DNA of 64,000 nucleotides from Moniliella sp. 'wahieum' (taxonomy: Eukaryota; Basidiomycota; Moniliellomycetes; Moniliellales; Moniliellaceae), in the NCBI GenBank assembly GCA_003971905.1, contig RSEE01000085.1, forward strand, positions 1-64,000, written 5' to 3'. The translations under genes were made by a program, and so were the position numbers. The notes under the pieces were generated by a model that made no database searches, was not told the DNA's origin, and saw nothing but the letters and a program-made list of their open reading frames with translations. This document shows positions 1-10,865 of the stretch, piece after piece; the first letter of the stretch is position 1, and the number at the start of each line of letters is the position of its first letter.

Positions 1-767
1 CAAAGAAGGGGAGCACGGGAGCGAGATACAGACGATGGCAGCTGCACTCCATCGAGTTGATGAAGGATGGACAAAAGGTAGGCAAAACTGTTCGTTGAAA
101 CGCTTCATTGTCTTCCTTGCGCTTAGCCGACGCCCGATCCTCGTCGGCACGGAGCTCAGTGTAGCATCCAGGTGTCTCGCAGCGAAAGTCGTTGGTGTTG
201 GGGTCGAAAAGACGCGCAGCATCAAACGAGGTAAATTTGGCTCCGCATTGGGGACAAATGTACCCCCTGGTAGTTAGGGCGTCGACCGAGGCGGGTAACA
301 GCTTCGATCGATTTGTACATTTCTCCAATCCGCCACTTGATGGCGAGGAATGCAAAATGCGGATCAAACAGGTAGTAGTACCTCCGTTGCGGTCGCATCC
401 GGGCTGGTACGGATCCCTTTCGATCACGATGGTTGGATTGGGCGTGCCGGCAGGGACCTCGGAGCGGCCGTCCTCGGCAATAAGTTGGTCATCGAGCAAC
501 TTTTTGGCCACAACCTTGAGATCTTTTGGTTGTCACGCCCAACCGGCCCGCCAACAGGTCGACGGGGATCACGCGAAACCGCATGACCTGGTCCAGGACC
601 ATGACTGCAGCATCGTCATAAAACATGCGCGCAATGACCTGGAGCAGGTGCTGGATCTTGTCCACCTCTTCTGGCGTGGCGGGCGTACGTGCCGGCCCGG
701 TGGCGGTTGGGCCGCCCGATCCAGGGCCGCGGTGGGCTGCCAGGCCAGCAGCAGAAACGGCAGCCAT
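1..767 (-). CDS. TFA1: TFIIE alpha subunit (TFA1-like), C-terminus cut off by window edge
   Basis: TFIIE-alpha recruits and regulates TFIIH at RNA polymerase II promoters. The N-terminal winged helix is visible around 500-660 (VDKIQHLLQVIARMFYDD, then VMRFRVIPVDLLAGRLGV), followed by DLKVVAKKLLDDQLI. Around 170-260 lies the zinc ribbon typical of the family: YICPQCGAKF, then FDPNTNDFRCETPGC, i.e. two Cys pairs. I chose the Met at 767, before MAAVSAAG, because upstream residues in that frame are low-complexity; an in-frame Met at 926 is the alternative. Between helix and ribbon (about 270-390) the family-like segment, with IKWRIGEMYKSIEA, sits in another frame, so two compensating frame changes are needed. 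The acidic C-terminal part lies beyond base 1. The gene is divergent from TFB4. Family identity is confident; the exact start is not. Confidence 0.85.
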
Positions 768-1056
768 CGCAGCTGGGCGACCACACAAGGCAAGGCGATA
801 GAGAGTAGGCGACGGCCTCAACGGGTAGGTTGGTGGTGATGGTGGTGGTCGAGCCACGAGATCGCTCCGCATTGGATAGGATGCCTGGTTCCGCCGAAGC
901 GCACCAGAGGGCACGCCGCTGCCCAACTGAGTGGCCCCGTTCTCAGCGGCGGAAGTGGCTCGCTATTTAACCCATTCCGCCCCCGCCCCCCCGGATCTGC
1001 GGCCGACATCTGAGGCTGGCGGGGCAAGGCAAGGCCGAGCAGGCACCACCACCACC
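768..1056. promoter_or_regulatory. Shared divergent promoter region of TFA1 and TFB4
   Basis: This 289-bp gap separates the start codons of two divergently read genes for general transcription factors. I see no TATA box. It contains CCACCATCACCACCAACC-type CA/CC repeats on one strand and, just before the TFB4 start, an ACCACCACCACCATG context. Bidirectional use is inferred from gene orientation only. Confidence 0.5.
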
Positions 1057-2475
1057 ATGTCCACCAACGAGCTGCGGGCCGACGGAGGTGGCGGTGGCGG
1101 GGCTGCGTCTGCGCCGGTCCCCAGTGCTGCCGGCACGGGCTTGCGGCGCCATGTGCCCGACCTGCTTGTGGTGGTGATTGACTGCAGCCTGCTGGGCTGG
1201 TCCTCGGTCGCGCACACGCGCACAGCCACCGCCGCTTCCGTCGCGACCGCGTCCGGGGAGAGTGCGGCGGATGCGTTGGAGCAGGCGCTGGCGGACGTGC
1301 TTGTGTTCCTCAATGCGCATGTCGCCATGCAGAGCGACAATGCGGTGGCCGTGTATGGATCGGTGGGGTCCGAGGCGCGCTTGCTCTACTCGACGGCGGG
1401 GGGGCTGGGTGCCGGGGGCGGGCAGGGCGCCGATGAGGCCGGGGACAGCGACGAGGATCTGGACCAGGACCAGGACCGGTCGGGACAGGAGCGGCGGGGG
1501 GAACGAGCTCGTCCGGATGCCAACACCTTCCAAGACTTTACCACGCTCGACTCGCAAGTCTTTTTGGTGTCCGCCGTCTCATCCGTCACGCCGTCAAGGC
1601 GTTCGCATCGGCGCCTGCCGAGCCCGCTGACAACGCTACGTCGCAACATCGCCAAACGGGGCTGGTCCGTGCCCTGTCGCAGTCGCTCTGCCTGATCAAT
1701 CGCTTGGGCGCCGCCGATCCCACCTCCACCTCAGCGGGAAAAGTGGGCGCGGCGGCCACCTCCTCGGCTGGAACCGGCGCCAATGGGTCGGGGGCCTCAG
1801 GCCGGGCCGGCTTCCGACCCAAGTTGCTAATCCTATCCGTTACCGGCGATACGTCCGAACAGTATGTGGCCATGATGAACTGTGTTTTTGCCGCGCAAAA
1901 GACCGGGGTACCCATCTCGGTGCTCAAGCTACATGGGCCCGACTCGGTCTTTCTCCAACAAGCGTCCTACCTCACGGGGGGCATCTATCTTCGTGTTGAT
2001 CTGGCCCGCTCGGCGGAAGGTTTGGCGTGTCTTGCTCTTCCTTCGGGGTCGAAGAAGGAGGCTGAAGAAAAGGTGTCCAAGCGACGCAAAGTTGATCCCA
2101 CTACGCCTACAGGCACGGGTGGCTTAGTCCAAGTTCTCTTCTCTGCATTTTTGCCATTACCCGGTGGCAGCGCCGCCACCTCGTCCGCCTCTCTCGTCCG
2201 GCCTGGTGAGTCTGGCGGTGGCAGCTCGGGAGCGGGCGCGGCATTGCTTCGCACCCCGGCTCGGACGCTGTTGATTTCGCGCTGCGTGTTTTTGTCATCA
2301 CCAGACCGTGTCGGTGGGCTACGTTTGCTCGGTTTGCCTCAGCATCTTTTGTCACCCCAAAAAGCAATGCGACACGTGTCGCTCCGTCTTTCCTTCCGCT
2401 ACCATTGACCGACTGGCGCAACAACGACAGTTGTTCGTACAAGCAGGTCTGGCGGAGGACATGCCTGTCGATTGA
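1057..2475 (+). CDS. TFB4: TFIIH core subunit p34 (Tfb4)
   Basis: Tfb4/p34 is a structural subunit of the TFIIH core, which acts in RNA polymerase II initiation and nucleotide excision repair. The protein begins MSTNELRADGG; then comes a von Willebrand A-like start, PDLLVVVIDCSLLGW. The best family block is KLLILSVTGDTSEQYVAMMN followed by CVFAAQKTGVPISVLKLHG and FLQQASYLTGGIYLRV (about 1820-2000). The C-terminal zinc-binding segment, CFCHHQTVSVGYVCSVCLSI followed by CHPKKQCDTCRS, lies at about 2288-2375 and ends at a TGA at 2473-2475. At least two frame changes are needed, near 1580-1600 and near 2270-2290. An NLS-like SKRRKVD is present near 2080. The in-frame ATG at 1057 precedes all conserved parts. 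Confidence 0.9.
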
Positions 2476-3213
2476 TCCAGCCCCTGCCATCTTCTGTACA
2501 TTTCGTAATCCAATCATCCACATCCAGCCCGAATCCCCCCCCCCCCCCCCGTGCCCTTTCGCTGAGCACCACGACTACCCTCATCACGTAGTAGTGCTAA
2601 CCCAAAATTGTTCGCAGCTGGTATACAGCCATGGCAATGGGGTTCAGACGTGCAGGCCACAGGAAGTAGAGGGCATGGCGCAGGCCACGCGAAGTAGGAG
2701 GCATGGCGCAGACCAATGCAGCTACGCTTCCAGAGTCGCTCGAGGCGGACTAACCGTGGCAAGGGGAGTGTCCCTCACTCACTGGTGAGCAAGCAAGGAC
2801 TGCTACAGGGGGGGAGGGAGAAACGTCTGACTGAGGTAGAGGGCAGAGAGCTTACGTAGGGGTCGGGTCAAGGCAACCAACGAGGGTGAACGTTGAACTT
2901 GAACACATCAATAGAATCAAGCGGACGAAATACAGGTTACAAACACGTCCCTCCCTCTCTCCCACCAAAAAAACCCTCCCGTTGGTGCGGGAGAGGGTGT
3001 CGGGGAAGATCAAGTCCGAACGGAACAGGCCAGACAAATCTCGACGCGAGCAGGAAAGACGGAAAGACAGCAGCAGTACAGTGCGCGGGAAGAGGGAAGA
3101 AGAGGGAAGAGGGAAGAGGGCAAAAAACACAGCCAGAGTAGAATACAGTCCCCTCCACGCCTATAGGGACAGGCTTGCACACAAGGCCCGTCTCAACAAC
3201 CAACCGATGCGGG
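2476..3213. other. Intergenic, no gene recognised; 15-bp poly-C tract
   Basis: This is the convergent 3' region between TFB4 and the Bqt4-like gene. It holds a C homopolymer near 2536-2550 and a purine-rich stretch near 3040-3125 (repeated GAAGAGGGAAGA). No open frame shows family similarity. Confidence 0.6.
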
Positions 3214-5197
3214 TCAAGCAAACCAGTGCTGCAGGTTGGCCACGCCCGCTTGCACCGCCGTGATCGCCGCGGCCCATTGGTCCGGGGGGATGAATCCGGA
3301 CGCAGCGGCAGCGGCCGTGGCCGCCGCCGTGGCGGCGACACCCAACCCGGCCACGCCGGCAGCCGAAGCGACCGGGTGTTGCCGCAGCAGCGCACGCACC
3401 CGCGCCGTGCCAGCCAGCCTACGTGGAGCGGGCACCACAGCCGTCTCGGACCCTGCCACGGGGTGCTGGGGCGCGGACTTGGCGGCTAAGCGGGCTGCGC
3501 TTCCTTCCTAACCCGCTGGGCCTCCTTTTGGGCCCGGGTCACGGCCCGCGGTTGCGGTTCCTCCTCTTGCTCCGACGGGTCTTGCGCCGGTTCCGCTGCC
3601 CGACGCTTGGCCCTGGACTTGGCCTTGGAGTTGGTCTTGGTCTTGCCCGTGCTCGTGCTCGTGGAGGCAGCATCGGCCTGGATGGCCATGGCCTCCTGGC
3701 GTGCCGCTTCCCGAGCTGCCTCGTGGTCGGTAACCAGCACATGCTCCTCGTCGTGCCCAGTGCCGCCAAGGTGAGTAGGACGGGAACGCTTGCCGCCTCG
3801 CGCGGTTCCTTGGTCTTCCTCTTCTGCTTCCGTCACAATCTCCTCTTGTTCTACCCGGTCGCCTCTGCCTCGAGCAACATGCGTTCCTGGGCCGCACGGG
3901 CCTTGAGCTCGCGTGCCTCGCGCTCCGTTTCAAGGTTGGTCCAGAGAAAGTTGCGTTCCTTGGAGCCGAGTTTGGCGCCGCTCGCCGCCGCGCATGGACG
4001 GCCATCCGAATCCAAAAAGTAGGGCTTACCATCAACGATGGCTGCGCGGGCGGTGACGAGGGCGAGGGTTGTAGCGCGCCAGACCATACTCCTCTGCCAA
4101 CTGCTGGGCATCACTCGAAGGCACCCAGACGCCTTGGAGCATCACTCCGCTCGAGCCGGGAGGGAGGACGTAGTGGACAGTGTTGTCGGGGCGCGGGTGC
4201 TCACACGCCCGCCATTGGCCGCGTGGCAGTCGTACGAGCCAAGGAGGTGGGCCATCTCGGACGCCTCTTCCTCCGGCGTGGCATAAGGAAAGGCAATCTT
4301 AAACATGGACGCTGCTGCGAGCGCATCCGTGTCGAAGCGTTTGAGCAAAAATCCATGCGTTGACCCATTGACCATTGGCAACTTGACACGGCCAATCACG
4401 ATCTCCTTCAATTCCACATCGCCATCGGGCGACGGAACCTCTCGTTGGATCACCTGCAGCTTGACCTGGACCGGTCCGGTGGCAGAAGGGGGTTGCGCTC
4501 ACTAGGAAGCGGAGGATACCGTGAAGGCTGAGCGACCTGCGCGTCGGAATGAGACGCAGGCGCGAGGTCAGCCTCAGCTTCCGGTTCCGGCTCCGGTTCC
4601 GGGTTGAGTTGAGGTTTGGGCTCTTGCTCCGCCTGCGATGCGGCGCCCAGCAAGGGAGAGGCAGGGGTGGGGGGTCGCGTCGCGATCCTCGGGGGGGGGA
4701 GAGCGATTGGCAGAAGCGCGAGTGCGAGTGCGCGTGGAGCGCGTGGAGCGCGTGGAACGCGTCGAGCGCGTCGAGCGCGGGGGTCTTGGGTTTGGTTCGG
4801 GTGCCGGGGCCGGTTAGCGGGGGCGATGCGGCTGCCGACGCGGAAGCACGCGTAGAGGCACGGGTAGGCCGTGGGGTGCGCGGCTTGGGCGTGCGCGGCT
4901 TGGGCGCGGAAGCACGGGACGCGTGGGACGCTTCGCTGGCGTTGTCGGAGAGGACGCTGACGCTGCGGGAGCGGGGGAGGGGGGAGGGAGGGGGGGGGGG
5001 GAAGGGGAAGGGGAAGGGGCAGGGGAGGGGGGGGCGGGGGGCGGAGAGGGAGGCGCGGGCGGGGTGGGTGGGGGTGGAGGTGGCAGGGCGTTTGGCGGCG
5101 GCATGGCTGCGGGCGGTGGCGGTGACGGGCGCGAGGGTGGTGGGGAGCGGGCGGGAGGATGGGGCGGCGGCGACACGTGCAGTGGTGCAATTGGCAA
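3214..5197 (-). CDS. Bqt4-like APSES/KilA-N domain protein with C-terminal hydrophobic tail
   Basis: Bqt4-family proteins anchor telomeres to the inner nuclear membrane through an N-terminal APSES-like fold and a C-terminal membrane segment. In order: a Pro/Ser-rich start (4550-5197), LPSERNPLL, then VQVKLQVIQREVPSPDG, ELKEIVIGRVKLPMVNG, HGFLLKRFDTDALAAASMFK, IAFPYATPEEEASEMAHLLG and GVWVPSSDAQQLAEEYGLA (about 4060-4500). That is the family's order of blocks. A charged K/R/E-rich middle (3486-4000) follows. The last 80 residues contain an Ala/Gly/Val stretch (AAGVAGLGVAATAAATAAAA) that could span a membrane but is weakly hydrophobic. At least five frame changes are needed across 2 kb. The start is uncertain (5197, or an inner Met at 5103). 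Family call is moderate to good; telomere role is inference. Confidence 0.65.
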
Positions 5198-5379
5198 GGG
5201 CGCAGGCGGGCGATGGGATAAGGCCTACCTAGCCTAACTAAGCCTAAGGGCTGCTGGTTGCTGGTCGCGACGCGCCTGCCGCCCCACACTCGCCCCGTGC
5301 GCGCGCAACCCTACTGCAATTACATAATGTGTGTCGCTCTGCCAGGGCAGGGGCAGTGTACTCATAACCCTAAGGCTGT

Positions 5380-8300
5380 TCATTCGCCCCCCTCTTTGGG
5401 GACAGCGGCCCAGAGGGCGTCGAGGCGTCGCAGCTCGGCCTGGACGGCGGCTGCGCGCTGGGCGTTGCGCCACGACAGGAGCGACGGCACGGGTGGTGCG
5501 TCAGCGCCCAGCGCACCCGCACACACCACCAGCCGCGCACGCGTCGCCTCCGCCTCCGGCCGCGCCACCCGCAGCCGCGCCGGCACCTCAGCCCCCGACG
5601 CCGTGTGCGCGCCGGCGGGTGCAGCAGCTGGCACGGCACCGACAGCTGCTCGGCCCAGACGCGCGCAGAGAAACAGACGCGCTGAGGAAGCGTCAAACGC
5701 GGTAAACAGCATCGGATGGTTCCAGATGCTGGGCGCTTCCGACGGATAAAGTGCGGGGTGGAGCTCGAGGTAGAGGTGGCGGTGGCGCTGGCAGTGGCGG
5801 TCGAGGCGGCGGGGTAAACGTGGGCGTGGAATTGGAATGGATTGGAATTGGAATTAGGCGTGGCCGTGGAGGTGGACGTGGACAGCGAGGTGGCAGCGGC
5901 GCTGCGTGGGCTGCCAGTGGTCGAGCGCCCGTGACGTCCGGCGCGCCGCATGGCCAGCGCGATCATCGCCACCAGTCCTGTGCTCATATCAATCGTCATC
6001 CTCCGCTCGGACGGCGTGGTAATCCCGGACCAATCCTCGGCTGGCCGGACGGCCGGCATGGCATCCAGCACATCGATCAGATGGAAGTGCCCAAGGTGGA
6101 ATGGAGCACGAGGTAGTAAAGCATCATCTGAATGTCCTCGTCCAGCAACGGAAACGCGCCGATGGACGCTTGCACCAGCTGGCCAAACGTGCTAAAGTGA
6201 CGACGAACAATGTCCACTGCCAACGCGGCCGCGGTGCGAACCATCGTTGCCGGCGCCGTGTCCGAGTGCACCAGCTCTTGCAACACCGACACTTGCCGCC
6301 ACAGGTAAATCTTGAGCGCATTGGCCCAATGCAAACTCTGCATCAAGTCGTCCCCGCCCGTCAGCGCCACCGCCTTGGCGCGCGCAAGCGAACCGAGGCC
6401 TCGGTCCGCTTCCCTTGCTCGTCCGTCGGCAGAAAGAAGGAAGCAGCAGCAGCACCAGTACCAGTACCAGTGTCAGTACCAGTCCCAGTACCAGTGCCAG
6501 TACCAGAACCAGTAGTCGCAGGAGGTGATCGGGATGAAACTGGGGATGGCGCGCGCCCAGTCCGGCCAACTCTTGGTTCAACTCTTGGACCAAGGAAGCG
6601 CTGCTGGACGTGGCGGACTGGACAAAGCCAATCTGGGGCGCATGGGTGTTAAAGTGCTGGAGGCCCTGGTGGCGCGCAGCGAGGTTGATGCACTGCTCGG
6701 CAAAGGCCATCGACATGAACGGTTGTTCGCGGTGCGACATGGCAAATCCCGAATCGAGAATCAACGTGAAGAAGGACATGGCTTCCAGCAAGCCAAGCAG
6801 GGTAGGTGTCAAGCTGGACGGCAGGCCTGCCTTGGTCTGTGGGGGGGGGAAGCGAGCAGGCGCGCGGGTGGGGGACCAAGGGTGCCTGCCCGCGCCCGTG
6901 CCCGCGCCCGGATCGGACGACAGGGCCAAACACACCTTGCGCGCGCGAACCACCAGTTGCTCCATCAGTTTCACTCCGCGGCCGCGGCAAAACGACAATC
7001 TTGTGCTGCTCGGTCGGACAGGTACTCGTCCTCTTCCGCCTCGTTGGCGGCCGGCGCAGTGGGAGGCTCCGAGCCGGCCTCCTTGGCACGGCTGGCCACA
7101 CTCGCATTAAAGGGGGAGGAATGGAGGAGAAGAGCATCAGGGCAAAGGCACACGGAAGAGGGGGCGGAAACGAGGGAGCCGAGTAGGTCCCTGGCCCGCT
7201 TCCAGGTGGCGCGCTGAGCAAGGAGGTGCAACGGAGCAAGGCCGGAGAAGGCATGGTGGCACTGGTCAAGTACTGTGTCCCAAACGCAGTCAACACTGCC
7301 TTGACCGCCTCGTTAATCTCGTTCTGCGTCCACAGTGCGGTGTCAGTACCTGGTCCACTCACTTCTCAACATGACAACAACAACAAGAAAAATGCACCAA
7401 CGTACCCATGTTCGCCACCGGGCCCGCTGGGCCCAAGTGCTCGAGATGTTGCGTCCTGTTTGAGCGGGATCGAGATCCGTCTCAAATGCTGCATCGAGCA
7501 AGGTAACAACAAAAACCAAGTTGGGAGTCGCGCCTGGGGTGGAACTGTCGGTGCCCTCAGCGTCAGCCAAGCCAATGCCCAGGCTGCTGCCTGAGCTCGT
7601 CCACTCTGCCCAACTAGCCCGGGCGTCCCTGAGAATCAAGGAGCCGACGTACGCTGTTGGGTGCCAAGCCATCGTCATGGGCGTCTCGTGTTGATGCGCT
7701 GGATCCGGTCGCTTCGGACCGAGGCGAGGAAGAAGCTTGGCTGGGACGCTGGGCCTGCGAGAAGCAACCGGCGCTGGATCTCGTCAACCGAAAACACTGG
7801 CGTGGCAGAGGAGAGTTCATGGGACAGCCAGAGAGTCATTGGGCCTTCCATGATGGACGAGTAGAGTGAAAGGGTACGGCTGATGAGAGTGGCAGACATA
7901 GTGCTCGGTTGATGGAAGCAATGGTGCGCGAGGTACCGGGGATGGAAGACAGAGCCTCGAGCTGTTCAAATAACGACACGGACGGCCGTCGCGCATCCCA
8001 TTCGTCCTGTTGAGAGAGCACGGGGTAGTCCCTTGCTCCTCCTCCCCTTCTTCCGCCTTGATCATCCTGCCTGCGGAGGGGTTCAGGGTCGAGCAGCACG
8101 CTCGGCATAGCCTCCGATGCGTACCCAGACCCCAACCCGCTGCCCGTCCCCGTCCATCCGCTGGCGGGGCACGGGGAAAGCCAGCAGCGCGCCGACGCTT
8201 GACAGACGTACCGGGTCCGGAATGGGGGCCGGACGAGGCGGTACCCATGCAACGGACAAGGACGAGGAGAGGGCGGCGAGGCGGGCTTGGGCGGTGGCAG

Positions 8301-9332
8301 AGAGCGCGCCATGGGGTCGAAAGTGGCCGTTGGCAGACTTGATGAGATGGACCTCATGGGTGGTGCACTCAATGCCACGTCGCCGACAGGTGGAACACTT
8401 GATCAATGGCTTGACTGTCACGCCAATGTCATTGTACGTCACATTGACCTGCAGGTCGCACCCTTTCTTACTCGCCCGGCACGCATCGCACGCTGAATTC
8501 TGCCTGCGGCCCGTGCGGCTCTTGAGCTTGCTCCCGCGCACCGCCTTGACTGCGCCGGGGGAACGGATGAGCGGGTCAGGCCCCAAGGGGATGGGTGAAC
8601 TGGTTAGGATCACTGGACGGGGGAGGGGGATGGCGGGCGCAGGAGAGAGAGAAAACTTGCGGCAGCCGTGTCGGTGGGATGCTGCTGCTGCTGCAAGGCG
8701 GGAGGAGCGTCCCAGGCTTGTGGCCAGGCGTGGAGGGCGGAAGCAGGGGGTCCGGCGGGACATGCATCTGGGAAGCAGGAAGGGGGAGGCGAACGAGCTG
8801 CTCCATTGTGGCTCGTGGGCGGTAGGGTGCTGGTGCGAGGAGGAGGAGGAGGAGGAGGGTGGCGGGTGCGACGGGACCGATGCCGTCAGCGCGAGGGCAG
8901 AGGGGAGGGTTCGGGGGCGGGGGGGGGGGGAGAGGTGTGGGTGTGGGGCCCGCGGGTGGGGCCGGATGACTAGCGGGATAGACAGTGGACGAGGTGCTGG
9001 TGTGAGGAAGAGGCGGGAACACGCATAGGGGTCGTTGTGGATCGGCGGCTGACATAGGGAAGAGGCGGTTGTGCGGGTGGTGAGGGGGAAGACGAAGATG
9101 GCGGCGGGGCGGATGCGGATGCGGGGGCGTGTGCGGGGACGTGTGTGGGATGGAGGGCAGAGGGAGCAAGAGGCGGTGCGGGGTGGGAGAGGGCAGCGAG
9201 GAGGTCGAAGGGGGCGGGGGCGGGGAAGGAGGCGGCGGCAGCGTTGGCAGGAGGGAAGGCGTCCAGCTGGTCGGCGGGCCAAGGAGGGATGGGCAGCGCA
9301 GCGTCGGACGTGGTGGGCAGCGGCGGCCACAT
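5380..9332 (-). CDS. Zn(II)2Cys6 fungal transcription factor, large
   Basis: This is a sequence-specific DNA-binding regulator. The cluster near 8360-8500 reads CDACRASKKGC, a 20-residue loop, then CSTCRRRGIEC, i.e. CX2CX6CX20CX2CX6C. Basic residues TGRRQNSACD precede it. The N-terminus (from Met 9332, MWPPLPTTSDAALP) is Pro/Ser-rich. The rest resembles the fungal middle homology region: SATLISRTLSLYSSIMEGPM, TMAWHPTAYVGSLILRDARA, AMSFFTLILDSGFAMSHREQ and MQSLHWANALKIYLWRQVSV, with helices through about 6080. A 56-bp intron (7350-7405, GTACGT...AG) restores the frame between WRTW and GTDTALWTQNEINEAV. A CAGTAC-type microsatellite at about 6448-6515 encodes a Thr-Gly linker. Several frame changes are needed. 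I join 4 kb into one gene because of continuous TF-like content; two genes remain possible. Target genes unknown. Confidence 0.7.
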
Positions 9333-10865
9333 GGCGGAGGAGGCACAGGCAAGCGTTGGGAGGGGGGAGTAGTAATGAGTAGGGGCGGAGGGAGTAGTGA
9401 GTAGGGCGGCGGGAGTAGTGGCTAGTGTGTGGAGAATAGTGCGTAGCAAGTGGTTGTGCCGAGTAGCGTGGACTGAGTCCTACAAGCGTACTGAGATGGA
9501 GCAGACGACGCCAGAAGCCGGTGGTGGCAACGGGCCAATGCTCCTCTTCGCTGCGTTCGCTTCAACATTCAATCGCTGCTGCAACTTTCAAACCCCCCGC
9601 GCAGAAATTTGAAACAGCATGCCTTGTCGTCCACCGCACAGCCCACACGCCATCACGCGCTCATCACCCGTCTGCGACGCATCTGTGACTAAGCCGTAGC
9701 TCCTCCCAATCCACGCCAGCTTGCGCAATCAAACGGTGGCAAACCAACGCTTCCTACGTTACGCTTCAATACCAAATCACGCTGCGCCATTATGGAACGG
9801 TGCCGAAAGTGGCGATGGTGGAACGCCATCTCCCGTGCTTTCCAGCGGAGGAAGGCTGTGGGGTGAAGCCCACACCTTCAATACACACGGACCGTAAAAG
9901 CATCACAAGGGTACGCAGACCAGGCCGTAAGCCCGGTGGTCCCCTAGTTCTATACGATGAGCTTTTTGCCGAGTTGAATTGCAACTCAAGGTGGCCGTTT
10001 TCGTCCGCACGATCATCCTCGTCCGCCATATCTTCTCCTGTGCAGGCCCATCCATGGACCCGGCGGTCCTGGTCGTCTCGCGCAGCGCGCTAGCAGATGC
10101 ATCAGGCCAGTCAGGTGTTGAGCATTACTATGTTGACATCATCTTCTGTTTGTTCCTCTTCTGGTCCGCCCCCTCGGCCCCATCCCCTCCACTGACCGAA
10201 GGTGCCGCCGGGTCGGATGGGGCTGGCTCGAGATTGGGCTCCAGCGCAGGACTAGATTAGACCACAGCCCGGTCGAAGCATAGTCCGATCCTCCCCTCCA
10301 GCCGTACCGCGGGGGTGATGGACAGCAAGATGAGGTTTGGTCCGCTCCGGTATGTCACGCACCACCTCTTCCTCCTCCTGGTCGCCTGTCTCGGAAGCTG
10401 CGACAAGTGCCAGCGTAGTAGGATTCGAGGTGTCGGCCGCGGTATCATTGAAGCGAATATGGATTCCCGTGTTGGTGCCTTAGAGCGGAAGAGGATAAAG
10501 GGTGATACTGCTGAGGTGCCGTCCGTCGGGAGGGGGTACATAACCAAGCAGACAGTTGTACCAGGTGGTTGACGGAAGGACCGGGTGCTATATGGTGTCC
10601 TCACAGTGGCTGGGTGTGACAGCTTTTTCCCATTGAAGCTTTGCAGTGTAACGTCAGTGGGTCAAGCGCATAAGGTGAGCATCGAGTCGCACGTGCCAGG
10701 AACTTAAGACCATAACGAGTGGCCCATCCGGAGTTTTGTATTGCATCCGGCATGGCGAACGAGTGCAGTGGATCGTCAAAAATATGAGGCTGGATGGGGC
10801 GTCACTTGGCTTGGTATGCAAGGGCATACACGTATTCATAAGCAGCGCCACCAACACCCACACGC
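9333..10865. other. Gene-poor interval
   Basis: Only short open frames without family resemblance are present. The first few hundred bases upstream of 9332 would hold the promoter of the Zn2Cys6 gene. They contain a GTAGTGAGTAG-type repeat near 9365-9425. Confidence 0.5.

Noticed and set aside
2536-2550. C homopolymers here and near 15257, 27446 and 53828 as regulatory G-quadruplex sites
   Set aside because: Single uninterrupted runs without the four-block layout; they are more relevant as sequencing-error hotspots.
4549-5237. Long Gly/Arg-rich plus-strand open frames opposite the Bqt4-like gene
   Set aside because: They are antisense shadows of a Pro-rich coding region; the minus strand carries the conserved domain.
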